From NCBI RefSeq assembly GCF_035195345.1, contig NZ_CP136574.1, positions 2,099,871 to 2,163,870 of the forward strand: a DNA stretch of 64,000 bases. Direction: 5' to 3'. The position numbers and the translations under genes are program-made. Origin of the DNA: Flavobacterium sp. GTDB taxonomy: Bacteria > Bacteroidota > Bacteroidia > Flavobacteriales > Flavobacteriaceae. The notes under the pieces are model-generated. The model was not told the origin of the DNA. It worked only from the letters and a program-made list of their open reading frames with translations, and did no database searches. The first letter of the stretch is position 1, and every line of letters begins with the position of its first letter. Below, in pieces: positions 36,123 to 44,516 of the stretch.

Positions 36123-36737
36123 CTAAAATAATCCGTTTAATTCGGCATCAATTCTATTAATGATGGTTCCTAAATCTTCTGGATTGTTTACAAAATCAAT
36201 ATTATCTACATCAATAATGACTAATTTTCCTTTATCATACGTTTGAATCCATGCTTCGTATCTTTCGTTCAAACGACTTAAATAATCAATTGAAATTGAG
36301 TTTTCGTAATCTCTTCCTCTTTTGTGAATTTGGCTTACTAAATTTGGAATCGAGCTTCTTAAATAAATCAATAAGTCTGGCGAACCCACTAAACTTTCCA
36401 TCAATTCGAAAAGCGAAGTGTAATTATTAAAATCTCTATTTGACATCAATCCCATGGCATGAAGATTAGGTGCAAAAATATGTGCATCTTCATAAATGGT
36501 TCGGTCTTGAATAATGTTTTTACCACTTTCGCGTATTTGCAATACTTGACGAAAACGACTGTTTAAGAAATAAATTTGAAGGTTAAAACTCCAACGCTCC
36601 ATTTGGTGGTAAAAATCATCCAAATACGGATTATCTACAACATCTTCAAAATGGGGTTCCCATTTAAAATGTTTGGCTAATAATCGAGTTAATGTCGTTT
36701 TTCCTGCTCCAATGTTTCCTGCTACTGCTATGTGCAT
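36123..36737 (-). CDS. Deoxynucleoside kinase (dGK/dAK-like)
   Basis: The 204-residue protein has the P-loop GNIGAGKTT at the start, then the substrate segment HFEDVVDNPYLDDFY, the DRT motif in QDRTIYEDAHIFA, and the lid arginines in HKRGRDYENSI. This is the deoxyguanosine/deoxyadenosine kinase fold used for salvage of deoxynucleosides to dNMPs. Its exact base preference is not decided by sequence. The start codon shares one base with the stop of the upstream unknown gene (TAATG), so the two are translationally coupled. Confidence 0.92.
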   Translation of the reverse strand: MHIAVAGNIGAGKTTLTRLLAKHFKWEPHFEDVVDNPYLDDFYHQMERWSFNLQIYFLNSRFRQVLQIRESGKNIIQDRTIYEDAHIFAPNLHAMGLMSNRDFNNYTSLFELMESLVGSPDLLIYLRSSIPNLVSQIHKRGRDYENSISIDYLSRLNERYEAWIQTYDKGKLVIIDVDNIDFVNNPEDLGTIINRIDAELNGLF

Positions 36738-37534
36738 TATGGTAAAATTATTTTGTAATTAGTAATTTCATTTTGGGTAAAAATAGACAAAATTCCATCT
36801 CTAAAGAAAAATTTTGAAATGATTTTTTCATCAATTGCAATTTTACTACTTCTGTTCAATTTTAAATCATAATAATATAATTCTTGTTCAGATTGAAAAA
36901 TATAATTACCGTTTTTTGTCAATTGTACAGCATCAAATTTTTTTAGTAATCCATATTTTTCAATCGTTCCATAAATAGAAATGCGATACTGATTCAAGTT
37001 AGTGTCAATCCAATAAAAATGAGTGTAATCAGATTCGTAATATAAAATCGGATTTTCAAGCATAGTAGAAATCCATTTAAAAGCATCGGAATTTACATTG
37101 TACAATCCAATTTTTGACGAAATGCTATCATAAATCCAAATTTGATTTTGAGATGACAATGCAACGGCTTCAATGGTAACTGGAATAGCTTTTAAATTGA
37201 AATCTATTTTTTTGATTTCGTTTAACTGATTGTCTAAAAGTACAACCGAATTAAAATTTTTATAAAAAATCAAAATTTGTAATGGATTTTGGAAGTCTAC
37301 TCGATAAATTTTTCCTAATCCTAAATTATTGTATTGATACTTTGTTGATGAACTGTTTTTGATTAAAATATTATTTCTAACGCTGAAGTAATTCAGTTGG
37401 TTGTCAAAGCCTAAAAAAGCATCACCTTCTATTTTTACCGTTTCTAATTTTGTGGCAGAAATAATTCCCTGACTACTCACTGTTAGACAATGAAAAATTA
37501 AAAGGGTTATGAACAAGAGTTTTTTATTAGACAT
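36737..37534 (-). CDS. Secreted protein of unknown function, beta-propeller-like
   Basis: I do not recognise the 265-residue product. It has a signal peptide (LLFITLLIFHCLTVSSQ). The mature part is made of repeating short beta stretches such as FQNPLQILIFYKNFNSVVLLD, SSQNQIWIYDSISSKIGLYN and KNGNYIFQSEQELYYYDLK, a pattern like the blades of a small WD/NHL-type propeller. It contains no cysteine cluster or catalytic motif that I can see. It overlaps the kinase gene by one base. A role in the envelope is likely only because of the signal peptide. Confidence 0.75.
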   Translation of the reverse strand: MSNKKLLFITLLIFHCLTVSSQGIISATKLETVKIEGDAFLGFDNQLNYFSVRNNILIKNSSSTKYQYNNLGLGKIYRVDFQNPLQILIFYKNFNSVVLLDNQLNEIKKIDFNLKAIPVTIEAVALSSQNQIWIYDSISSKIGLYNVNSDAFKWISTMLENPILYYESDYTHFYWIDTNLNQYRISIYGTIEKYGLLKKFDAVQLTKNGNYIFQSEQELYYYDLKLNRSSKIAIDEKIISKFFFRDGILSIFTQNEITNYKIILP

Positions 37535-37654
37535 TCGTTAAACTATTTCAATAAATTAGGGTCTAATATACTACTAAAAACAAAATAGTTGTTAAATTTT
37601 GTAACAAAACACACGATTAGTAGTCTATATATACACACGTAATATCTGTAAAGA

Positions 37655-38566
37655 ATGAAAAAATTTATTATTGCATCGGTTTTTATGGTTTCTGGGCTTG
37701 TAAATGCACAGAATTTTCAAGGAATGGCTGTTTACGAATCTAAAACTAGTACTGCCGATTTTATGAAAGGCATGAGTGGGAATAGAGATATGACTCCTGA
37801 AATGCAAAAACAAATAGAAGAACGTATGAAAAAAATGTTTGAGAGAACATTTGTTTTAAACTTTGATAAATCAGCTTCAATATACAAAGAAGAAGAAAAA
37901 CTAGATGCTCCTGGTGGACAACAAGGTGGTGGAAGAATGATGATGTCTATGATGGGCGGTGGTGGAACGCATTATAAAAATGCAAAAACCAAACAATTCA
38001 TTGTGGATAAAGAATTTTTTGGAAAGGAATTTTTAATTAAAGATTCATTACCAAATTATGAATGGGTTTTAGGAAGCGAATCTAAACAAATTGGTGATTA
38101 TTTTTGTTTTAAAGCAACGGCTGTTGTTAAAGTAAGTGAGTCTGATTTTAGAAATTTTAGATTTAGAAACAATAACAACGCTAAAGATGGCGATAAAAAA
38201 GCGGAAACAGTTAAAGATACAGCGAAAGCTAAGAAAACAAATTTTACAGATGATTGGGAAATGCCAAAAGAAAATACAATTACAGCATGGTATTGTCCAG
38301 AAATTCCAGTAAATCAAGGGCCAGAAAATTATTGGGGGTTACCAGGTTTGATTTTAGAAGTTAATGATGGTAAAACAGTAATTTTATGTTCAAAATTAGT
38401 ATTGAATTCTAAAGATAAAGTAGAAATAAAACCTGCTTCTAAAGGAAAAGAAGTAACCCAAAAAGAATACGACGAAATTGTTAAAAAGAAAATGGAAGAA
38501 ATGCGTGAAATGAATTCAGGTCCAGGCGGTCAAAGAGGTGGATTTAGAATGGGTGGTGGACGTTAA
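37655..38566 (+). CDS. GLPGLI family secreted protein
   Basis: The 303-residue protein has a signal peptide (MKKFIIASVFMVSGLVNAQ). The family tag GLPGLILEV near residue 225 is preceded by ENTITAWYCPEIPVNQGPENYWG. The central region is rich in Gly and Met (GGQQGGGRMMMSMMGGGG), and there is a second Gly-rich tail (GGQRGGFRMGGGR). GLPGLI proteins are paired with TonB-type receptors in Bacteroidota, and the receptor gene follows here after 17 bp. The biochemical function is unknown; the low-complexity Met/Gly segments could contact metal, which is a guess. Confidence 0.9.
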   Translation: MKKFIIASVFMVSGLVNAQNFQGMAVYESKTSTADFMKGMSGNRDMTPEMQKQIEERMKKMFERTFVLNFDKSASIYKEEEKLDAPGGQQGGGRMMMSMMGGGGTHYKNAKTKQFIVDKEFFGKEFLIKDSLPNYEWVLGSESKQIGDYFCFKATAVVKVSESDFRNFRFRNNNNAKDGDKKAETVKDTAKAKKTNFTDDWEMPKENTITAWYCPEIPVNQGPENYWGLPGLILEVNDGKTVILCSKLVLNSKDKVEIKPASKGKEVTQKEYDEIVKKKMEEMREMNSGPGGQRGGFRMGGGR

Positions 38567-38583
38567 TTTTCTAATAAAATCAT

Positions 38584-41328
38584 ATGAAAAAAATATTCTT
38601 ATTATTGATGATGGCACTTGTTTCGAGTGCCTTTTCTCAAAATATTCGTTTCGAAGGAACTGTTAAAGATACAACAGGAGTTGGTTTAGAAATGGCCAAT
38701 ATTATGGCGATTAACAAGCAAACCAAAGCAATGGATGCTTATGCTATTACTAATGAAACGGGAAAATTCACACTAAACCTTAAGCCTAGCACAGACTATA
38801 CGCTTAAGGTAAGTTATATAGGGTTTCAAACTTTTGAAAAAGCCGTTACTACTGGAACTACTAACATGAATTTTCCTGTAGTTTTAAAAGAAGGAACTCA
38901 ATTAAATGAAGTAGAAATTGTACACGAAATGCCAGTGAGTGTTTCGGGAGATACCATTATTTACAATTCCGATTCTTTTACAAATGGAACTGAACGAAAG
39001 TTGGAAGATGTTCTTAAAAAACTCCCAGGTGTTGAAGTAAATAAAGACGGGGAAATTGAAGTGGAAGGTAAAAAAGTCCAGAAAGTAATGGTGGAAGGAA
39101 AAGATTTCTTCGATGGCGATACCAAATTAGCTACTAAAAACATTCCGGCGGATGCGTTAGATAAAATCCAAGTTTTACGAAATTATAATGAAGTTTCTAA
39201 TTTAAAAGGATTAGAAAATAACGAGGAAAGCATTGCAATAAACATCAAACTAAAAGAAGGGAAAAAGAACTTCTGGTTTGGGGATATGACAGCCGGAATT
39301 GGAGTAGGAATGGAAGATACCCGATTTATTGTCAATCCGAAATTGTTTTTCTATAGTCCAAAATACAGTTTAAATGTAATTGCTAATGTGAATAATATTG
39401 GGGAATTACCATTAACGGCTCAAGATTATTTCAAGTTTACTGGAGGTTTCAAAAATATGATGCGTAAAGGAGGTTCTTCTTTCAATGTGGCATCTAACGA
39501 TTTAGGAATTATGGGACTTCGTAACAATCAAGCAGCAAATATTGAATCTACATTTGGAGCAGCAAATTTTAGTTTCAATCCTTCAAAAGCATGGACTTTG
39601 AGTGGTTTTGGAATTTTATTAGGAAACAAGACAGAAATTGAAAACAGAACAATTTCTAATCGTATAGATAATTTGCCTGATGGTTCAACCGAAACTATTT
39701 CTGAAACAAGGGAAGATTACACGAAACAAGACAGTAAGCAAGTTTTACTAAAGTTAAGTTCTAGTTATATTCCTTCTGAAAAAGCCCATTTTGATTATGA
39801 TGCCTTGGTGAAATTTTCTGATCAAAAAGAAAATACGAATGTTTTTTCTAGTTTGTTGTCTGATATTTATACAGGAAAAGAACAAAATCCTTTTTCAATC
39901 AATCAGAATTTAAATTATTATTACACTTTAAATGATAAGCATGTTTTTGCATTTGAAATGCAACATTTATATCAAAATGAAGATCCATTCTACAATGCTA
40001 ATTTAGAAACTTTACCTTTTGCGCCTTTATTAACAGGTTATATAAATGAAGGAATTGGAATTAGAGATGATATCACTCAAAATCGTTTTGTGCAAACTAA
40101 TAAAGTAGATTCAAAGTTTGATTATTATTATATGTTGACGCCAAAAAGCAATATCAATTTAACATTAGGAAATACGTATTCATATCAAAATTTTGATTCT
40201 TCTATTTTTCAAATTTTAGACAATGGTAATCAAAATAATTTAACAGATCCAACTGTTGTTAACAATGTGGATTATGCTTTTAATGATGTGTTTTTAGGAG
40301 TTCATTATAAATTCATGACCGGTAATTTTACTTTTAATCCCGGATTTAGTGTGCATCAGTATAATATGAATGATGAGCAACTTGGAACATCAAACAAGCA
40401 ATCATTCAATAAGGTTTTACCTGATATTTATGCGTTGTGGCAAATAAAAAAATCTGAAACTTTAACGTATAATTATTCGTTAACCAACAATTTTACCGAT
40501 ATTAATAAATTGGCCCAAGGTTATGTGTTTTCAAGTTATAACAGTTTGTTTAGTGGGAATAGATTCTTAGAAAATTCAACTTCTCAAGTACATTCGTTGC
40601 GTTATTTTAAATATAATATGTTCAATTTTGAGAATATTTCTGCTTATATAAGATATTCAAGAGAATTAGAAACAATTAAAAATAGAGCTTTGTTGTTTGG
40701 TGTAAACCAAATTTCATCATCAGAAAACATGAATTCTAATTTTCCAGATGAAACTTTTTCAGCTAGTGGAAATTATGGTCGTTCGTTTGCAAGGTATTAT
40801 AAAGCAAATTTTAGAGCAGGATTTAACTGGTCTAAATCGAATAATATTCGTGTTTATCCAGATGGAGATGCGAATCCAAATAATAATCCAACAGAACTAC
40901 AAACCATTGAATCGTATTCTCAGAGTTATAATTTAAGTTTTTCTACTAATTATAAAACGTTGCCTAACTTAACATTGGGTTATAATTTTTCAATTAACGA
41001 TAACTTTTCGGATGTTATTTACATAGATAGCCCAACGGTTACGTTAGAATATTTCTTTCTTGATGCCTTTTCATTCGTTTCGGAATATTCTTATTTTCAC
41101 AATAGAAACAAAGCAAAAACTATTGATAGTGAATATGATTTCTTAACGGCAAGTTTATTGTATCAAAAGAAAGGTAGTAAATGGGAATGGAAACTTTCGG
41201 GAACAAACTTATTAGATACAAAATCTTTAGATACAAATAGTTTTAGTCAATTAGGTGGAACAAGTAGTTTTTCGAGTTACAGAGTGCAACCTCGATATGT
41301 AATTTTAAGTTTAAAATATACATTGTAG
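38584..41328 (+). CDS. TonB-type outer-membrane receptor with carboxypeptidase-like regulatory domain
   Basis: The 914-residue protein has a signal peptide (SSAFSQ), a CarboxypepD_reg-like sandwich (FEGTVKDTTGVGLEMANIMA... YIGFQTFEKA, about 22-105), a plug-like domain with DVLKKLPGVEVNKDGEIEVEG (blocks) and a long barrel. The C-terminal end (RYVILSLKYTL) is a normal barrel strand. It lacks a clear TonB box, so it may be an outer-membrane beta-barrel of the family 14 type. It is paired with the GLPGLI gene just upstream, a standard association, and ends at a bidirectional terminator. The substrate is unknown. Confidence 0.88.
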   Translation: MKKIFLLLMMALVSSAFSQNIRFEGTVKDTTGVGLEMANIMAINKQTKAMDAYAITNETGKFTLNLKPSTDYTLKVSYIGFQTFEKAVTTGTTNMNFPVVLKEGTQLNEVEIVHEMPVSVSGDTIIYNSDSFTNGTERKLEDVLKKLPGVEVNKDGEIEVEGKKVQKVMVEGKDFFDGDTKLATKNIPADALDKIQVLRNYNEVSNLKGLENNEESIAINIKLKEGKKNFWFGDMTAGIGVGMEDTRFIVNPKLFFYSPKYSLNVIANVNNIGELPLTAQDYFKFTGGFKNMMRKGGSSFNVASNDLGIMGLRNNQAANIESTFGAANFSFNPSKAWTLSGFGILLGNKTEIENRTISNRIDNLPDGSTETISETREDYTKQDSKQVLLKLSSSYIPSEKAHFDYDALVKFSDQKENTNVFSSLLSDIYTGKEQNPFSINQNLNYYYTLNDKHVFAFEMQHLYQNEDPFYNANLETLPFAPLLTGYINEGIGIRDDITQNRFVQTNKVDSKFDYYYMLTPKSNINLTLGNTYSYQNFDSSIFQILDNGNQNNLTDPTVVNNVDYAFNDVFLGVHYKFMTGNFTFNPGFSVHQYNMNDEQLGTSNKQSFNKVLPDIYALWQIKKSETLTYNYSLTNNFTDINKLAQGYVFSSYNSLFSGNRFLENSTSQVHSLRYFKYNMFNFENISAYIRYSRELETIKNRALLFGVNQISSSENMNSNFPDETFSASGNYGRSFARYYKANFRAGFNWSKSNNIRVYPDGDANPNNNPTELQTIESYSQSYNLSFSTNYKTLPNLTLGYNFSINDNFSDVIYIDSPTVTLEYFFLDAFSFVSEYSYFHNRNKAKTIDSEYDFLTASLLYQKKGSKWEWKLSGTNLLDTKSLDTNSFSQLGGTSSFSSYRVQPRYVILSLKYTL

Positions 41329-41347
41329 TTCTTTCGAGTATAGAGAT

Positions 41348-41381
41348 AAAAAAACCATTCGTTAATGCGAATGGTTTTTTT
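41348..41381. terminator. Bidirectional terminator, receptor / metK
   Basis: CCATTCG (41355-41361) pairs with CGAATGG (41368-41374). Long A and T runs extend the stem on both sides. It serves the convergent genes ending at 41328 and 41399. Confidence 0.88.
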
Positions 41382-41398
41382 ATTAAAGAAAGGATTTC

Positions 41399-42649
41399 TT
41401 ATATTTTAAAAGCAGCTTTTACTTGATCAACAAAATCTAATTTTTCCCAAGTAAATAATTCAACAGAAACAGTTTTTGTTAAACCACCTGGAGCAGAAAA
41501 CGTTTTGGTTACAGTTTCTGGGGTTCTTCCCATGTGTCCGTAAGCAGCAGTTTCGCTGTAGATTGGATTTCTTAATTTCAAACGTTGTTCAATAAAGTAC
41601 GGACGCATATCAAAAATGCTTTCTACTACTTTGCTGATTTCCCCGTCAGTTAAATTTACTTTTGCAGTTCCGTAAGTGTTTACGTTGATTGATGTTGGCT
41701 CAGCAACTCCAATCGCATAAGAAACTTGTACTAAAATTTCATCTGCTACACCAGCTGCAACTAAGTTTTTAGCAATATGACGTGTAGCATAAGCCGCAGA
41801 ACGGTCTACTTTAGATGGGTCTTTTCCTGAGAATGCACCACCACCGTGAGCTCCTTTTCCACCGTAAGTATCAACGATAATTTTTCTACCTGTTAAACCA
41901 GTGTCGCCGTGAGGTCCTCCAATTACGAATTTTCCTGTTGGGTTAATGTGGTATTTAATAGCATCATTAAATAAATGAGCATATTGAGGATTTTTAGCAA
42001 TTACTCTTGGAATCAAAATCTCAATAATGTCTTTTTTGATTTTTGCTAACATCGTTGGTTCATCAGCAAAATCATCGTGTTGAGTTGAAACTACAATAGC
42101 ATCAATACGAACCGGTTTATTATCATCAGAATATTCTAAAGTAACTTGCGATTTAGCGTCTGGACGTAAGTAAGTGATTTCGTTGTTTTCTCTTCTTAAA
42201 TCAGCTAAATCTTGTAATAATTGATGAGATAGTTTTAATGCTAACGGCATGAACTCTGCAGTTTCATTGGTAGCGTAACCAAACATCATTCCTTGGTCAC
42301 CAGCGCCTTGCTCTTCTTTGCTTGCTCTGTCAACACCTTGGTTAATATCGGCAGATTGTTCGTGAATTGCTGATAAAACACCACAAGAATTTGCTTCAAA
42401 CATGTATTCGCTTTTTGTGTAACCAATTTTTTTGATTACATCTCTTGCGATAGTTTGTACATCTAAGTAAGTGTTTGATTTTACTTCTCCAGCTAAAATC
42501 ACCTGACCTGTAGTAACCAATGTTTCACAAGCTACTTTTGACTCAGGGTCAAATGCTAAAAAGTTATCAATTAATGCGTCTGAAATTTGATCCGCAACTT
42601 TGTCAGGATGTCCTTCACTCACTGATTCTGACGTAAATAAATAAGCCAT
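41399..42649 (-). CDS. metK: S-adenosylmethionine synthetase
   Basis: This 416-residue enzyme makes SAM from methionine and ATP. The start (TSESVSEGHPDKVADQISDA) and FEANSCGVL, GAGDQGMMFGYATNE, GGPHGDTGLTGRKIIVDTYGG (blocks), GGGAFSGKDPSKVDRSAAY and GVAEPTSINVNTYG are diagnostic. It is transcribed away from the metH-metF genes. The 130-nt leader begins with a SAM-II-like aptamer (42718-42768) directly downstream of a consensus promoter (42783-42812), which would give feedback by its own product. Confidence 0.97.
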   Translation of the reverse strand: MAYLFTSESVSEGHPDKVADQISDALIDNFLAFDPESKVACETLVTTGQVILAGEVKSNTYLDVQTIARDVIKKIGYTKSEYMFEANSCGVLSAIHEQSADINQGVDRASKEEQGAGDQGMMFGYATNETAEFMPLALKLSHQLLQDLADLRRENNEITYLRPDAKSQVTLEYSDDNKPVRIDAIVVSTQHDDFADEPTMLAKIKKDIIEILIPRVIAKNPQYAHLFNDAIKYHINPTGKFVIGGPHGDTGLTGRKIIVDTYGGKGAHGGGAFSGKDPSKVDRSAAYATRHIAKNLVAAGVADEILVQVSYAIGVAEPTSINVNTYGTAKVNLTDGEISKVVESIFDMRPYFIEQRLKLRNPIYSETAAYGHMGRTPETVTKTFSAPGGLTKTVSVELFTWEKLDFVDQVKAAFKI

Positions 42650-42717
42650 AATTAAATTTATTATAAATTAAGCGAGAAAAAAACGAAGATTGCAAATTGC
42701 GTAAAGGAGTAAGGAAT

Positions 42718-42768
42718 ACTGCTTTAGCATTTTTTTAATGAGGTTGCAATCAGTTCAAATTTTTCCTC
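42718..42768 (-). promoter_or_regulatory. SAM-II-like riboswitch in the metK leader
   Basis: The 51-nt stretch on the minus strand runs GAGG, then ATTTGAACTGATTGCAA, then CCTC, then ATTAAAAAAATGCTAAAG, then CAGT. GAGG/CCTC gives stem P1. ACTG in the loop can pair with the closing CAGT as the pseudoknot. The core elements GATTGCA, TTAAA and GCTAAA, in order and at the right distances, resemble the ~52-nt SAM-II aptamer. It begins a few bases after the predicted transcription start and lies 68 nt before the metK ATG. The assignment was made by eye, without a covariance model. Confidence 0.68.
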
Positions 42769-42782
42769 TTTGTTTTTGTTTG

Positions 42783-42812
42783 CAAATGTATGAAATGAAA
42801 TTGAATTACAAA
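42783..42812 (-). promoter_or_regulatory. metK promoter
   Basis: The minus strand reads TTTG (42809-42812), 18 bp and TACATTTG (42783-42790), a consensus promoter whose start site would fall at about 42775, just before the SAM-II-like element. Confidence 0.6.
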
Positions 42813-43260
42813 TGATTGTTGCCTTTTTTTATTTTATTCATTTTGGAAATACAATTAAATGGGGTTTTAAATAAATTTTGGTTAGGAATTTGTTTTATGT
42901 AAAATGAATTTATCAAATAAAACAAATAAGTTTTGTGATAAATAAGAAAATCAATTCTTTTTGTCACTATTTTAAAATGCCCTACATCTTTTAACAAAGT
43001 AGTGCTTATAAATTCAGTCTAAGATAACAAAGTTCTACTTTTTTTAATCAGTTATTTGAAGTGCGGTTAAGTTGTTGTTTGTGTTTTTTTAATTAGTTAA
43101 TGATGTAATTAACGACTTGAAACAAGCGTTAGAATAAAAGTTTTTAAATTATTTTATAGATTTATATTCTGTTTAAAAGTGTTAATTAGGAATATAAATC
43201 TATAAATAATATTTTTTTAATTAAATTTTAGAAAATATTTCATTATTTCAATTTTGTCAC
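42813..43260. other. AT-rich non-coding region between the metK and metH promoters
   Basis: No credible gene is present. The only longer frame (minus strand 42806-42997) is AT-rich, overlaps the metK promoter and has no ribosome-binding context. The region holds a 17-bp inverted repeat (listed separately) and a smaller one, GTTAAT (43096-43101) / ATTAAC (43108-43113), which could be an operator. I see nothing else. Confidence 0.6.
43153..43206. repeat. 17-bp perfect inverted repeat upstream of the metH promoter
   Basis: The left arm 43153-43169 (TTTATAGATTTATATTC) and the right arm 43190-43206 are exact reverse complements around a 20-nt loop. No gene ends here, so it is unlikely to be a terminator. 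It lies 55 bp before the -7 box at 43261. Confidence 0.7.
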
Positions 43261-43268
43261 TACATTTG
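43261..43268 (+). promoter_or_regulatory. -7 box of the metH operon
   Basis: TACATTTG matches the Bacteroidota TAnnTTTG element and lies 24 bp before the SAM-I aptamer. No TTTG element is seen at the usual distance upstream, so an activator may help. Confidence 0.45.
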
Positions 43269-43291
43269 CAATGTTCATAAACATAGAGTTT

Positions 43292-43394
43292 GTTATCACG
43301 AAAGCTGGAGGGAATAGACCCATTGAAAGCTTAGCAACCCTACTCTTGTAGAAGGTGCTACATTCTATTCCGATATTTATCGGAAAAAGATAAC
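43292..43394 (+). promoter_or_regulatory. SAM-I (S-box) riboswitch
   Basis: The hallmark core is present. P1 is GTTATC (43292-43297) with GATAAC (43389-43394). AAGCT/AGCTT forms P2, with the GGAGGGA...GACCC and TTAGCAACC elements in between. A CTAC/GTAG hairpin forms P3, followed by AAGGTGCTA and ATTC. A fourth hairpin (CCGATA/TATCGG) lies near the 3' end. It stands 99 nt before the metH start. A second GATAAC at 43420-43425 could compete for the P1 strand and form the switch. Confidence 0.92.
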
Positions 43395-43442
43395 CTTAGG
43401 AAATTCTTTCCAATTTCTTGATAACATATTAATAAATTAAAG

Positions 43443-43481
43443 CATTGCGAACCTTGCGAAATATCTTTGCGAGCTTTTCGG
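43443..43481. repeat. Degenerate TTGCGA tandem units before metH
   Basis: CATTGCGAA, CCTTGCGAA and ATATCTTTGCGAG are followed by CTTTTCGG, ending 12 bp before the metH start codon. TATCTTTG inside it also matches a -7 box, so a second, riboswitch-independent promoter is possible. Confidence 0.5.
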
Positions 43482-43493
43482 TTAAAAGATAAT

Positions 43494-44486
43494 ATGTCAA
43501 AAATTCAAGAAGAAATCAAAAAACGAATTCTCGTACTCGATGGAGCCATGGGAACGATGTTGCAACGTTATAAATTCGAAGAAGAAGATTTCAGAGGCGA
43601 GCGCTTCAAAGATTTTCCGCATCCATTAAAAGGAAACAACGATTTGCTTTCCATTACCCAACCAGAAGCTGTAAAATCAGTACATCGTGCTTATTTTGAA
43701 GCAGGTGCTGATATTGTAGAAACCAATACTTTTTCGGGAACAACTATTGGAATGGCAGATTATTATTTAGAAGACTTAGTTTACGAACTTAATTTTCAAT
43801 CAGCAAAAATCGCTCGTGAAGTGGCAGATGAATTCACAGATAAGCCAAGATTTGTAGCAGGTTCCATAGGTCCAACCAACAGAACGGCATCTATGTCACC
43901 TGATGTAAATGACCCAGGATTCCGTGCGGTGAGTTTTGACGATTTAAAAATCGCTTACAAACAACAAGTTGAAGCTTTAATTGATGGTGGTTGCGATTTA
44001 CTTTTGGTAGAAACAATTTTCGATACGCTCAATGCAAAAGCGGCTTTGTTTGCAATTGAAGAAGTAAAAGAAGAACGCAATATCGATATTCCAGTGATGG
44101 TTTCAGGTACTATTACCGATGCTTCTGGAAGAACATTATCGGGACAAACAGTGGAAGCTTTTTTGATTTCGATTTCACATATTCCATTGTTAAGTGTTGG
44201 GTTTAATTGCGCTTTAGGGGCTGACCAATTGAAACCGTATTTAAAAGCATTGGGAAATAATACCTCGTTGAATATTTCAGCACATCCAAATGCTGGTTTA
44301 CCAAATGCATTTGGACAATATGACCAAACGCCTGAAGAAATGCAACAATTAATTCGGGAATATTTACAGGAAAATTTAGTAAATATTATAGGTGGCTGTT
44401 GCGGAACAACGCCAGAACACATCAAATTAATTGCTGAGGTTGCAAAAGAATTTAAACCTAGGAAGCAACAATTGAAATCCGTTTAA
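43494..44486 (+). CDS. metH: Methionine synthase, homocysteine-binding half (split MetH, part 1)
   Basis: The 330-residue protein is the first module of cobalamin-dependent methionine synthase. It has LVLDGAMGTMLQRY, the zinc cysteines Cys239 (VGFNCALGA) and Cys302-Cys303 (GGCCGTTPEH), and GSIGPTNRTAS. The remaining modules are in the next gene, so MetH is encoded as two proteins that must assemble. The TTG at 43467 would extend the frame but lies within the degenerate repeat; MSKIQEEIKKRI at 43494 is the normal start. A SAM-I riboswitch controls the leader. The last codons and the stop fall within an AATCCGTTT-type repeat. Confidence 0.95.
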   Translation: MSKIQEEIKKRILVLDGAMGTMLQRYKFEEEDFRGERFKDFPHPLKGNNDLLSITQPEAVKSVHRAYFEAGADIVETNTFSGTTIGMADYYLEDLVYELNFQSAKIAREVADEFTDKPRFVAGSIGPTNRTASMSPDVNDPGFRAVSFDDLKIAYKQQVEALIDGGCDLLLVETIFDTLNAKAALFAIEEVKEERNIDIPVMVSGTITDASGRTLSGQTVEAFLISISHIPLLSVGFNCALGADQLKPYLKALGNNTSLNISAHPNAGLPNAFGQYDQTPEEMQQLIREYLQENLVNIIGGCCGTTPEHIKLIAEVAKEFKPRKQQLKSV

Positions 44487-44502
44487 TCGGTGAAATCCGT
44501 GG
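44476..44502. repeat. Nonamer repeat across the end of metH part 1
   Basis: AATCCGTTT, AATCGGTGA and AATCCGTGG follow each other at exact 9-bp spacing and supply the last codons and the stop of the gene. They resemble tracts at 16147-16182 and 32853-32878. Confidence 0.6.
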
Positions 44503-44516
44503 CAAAAAATATTACA

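Noticed and set aside
42806..42997. 63-codon frame on the minus strand in the metK-metH gap
   Set aside because: It overlaps the metK promoter, is very AT-rich and shows no family or signal features.
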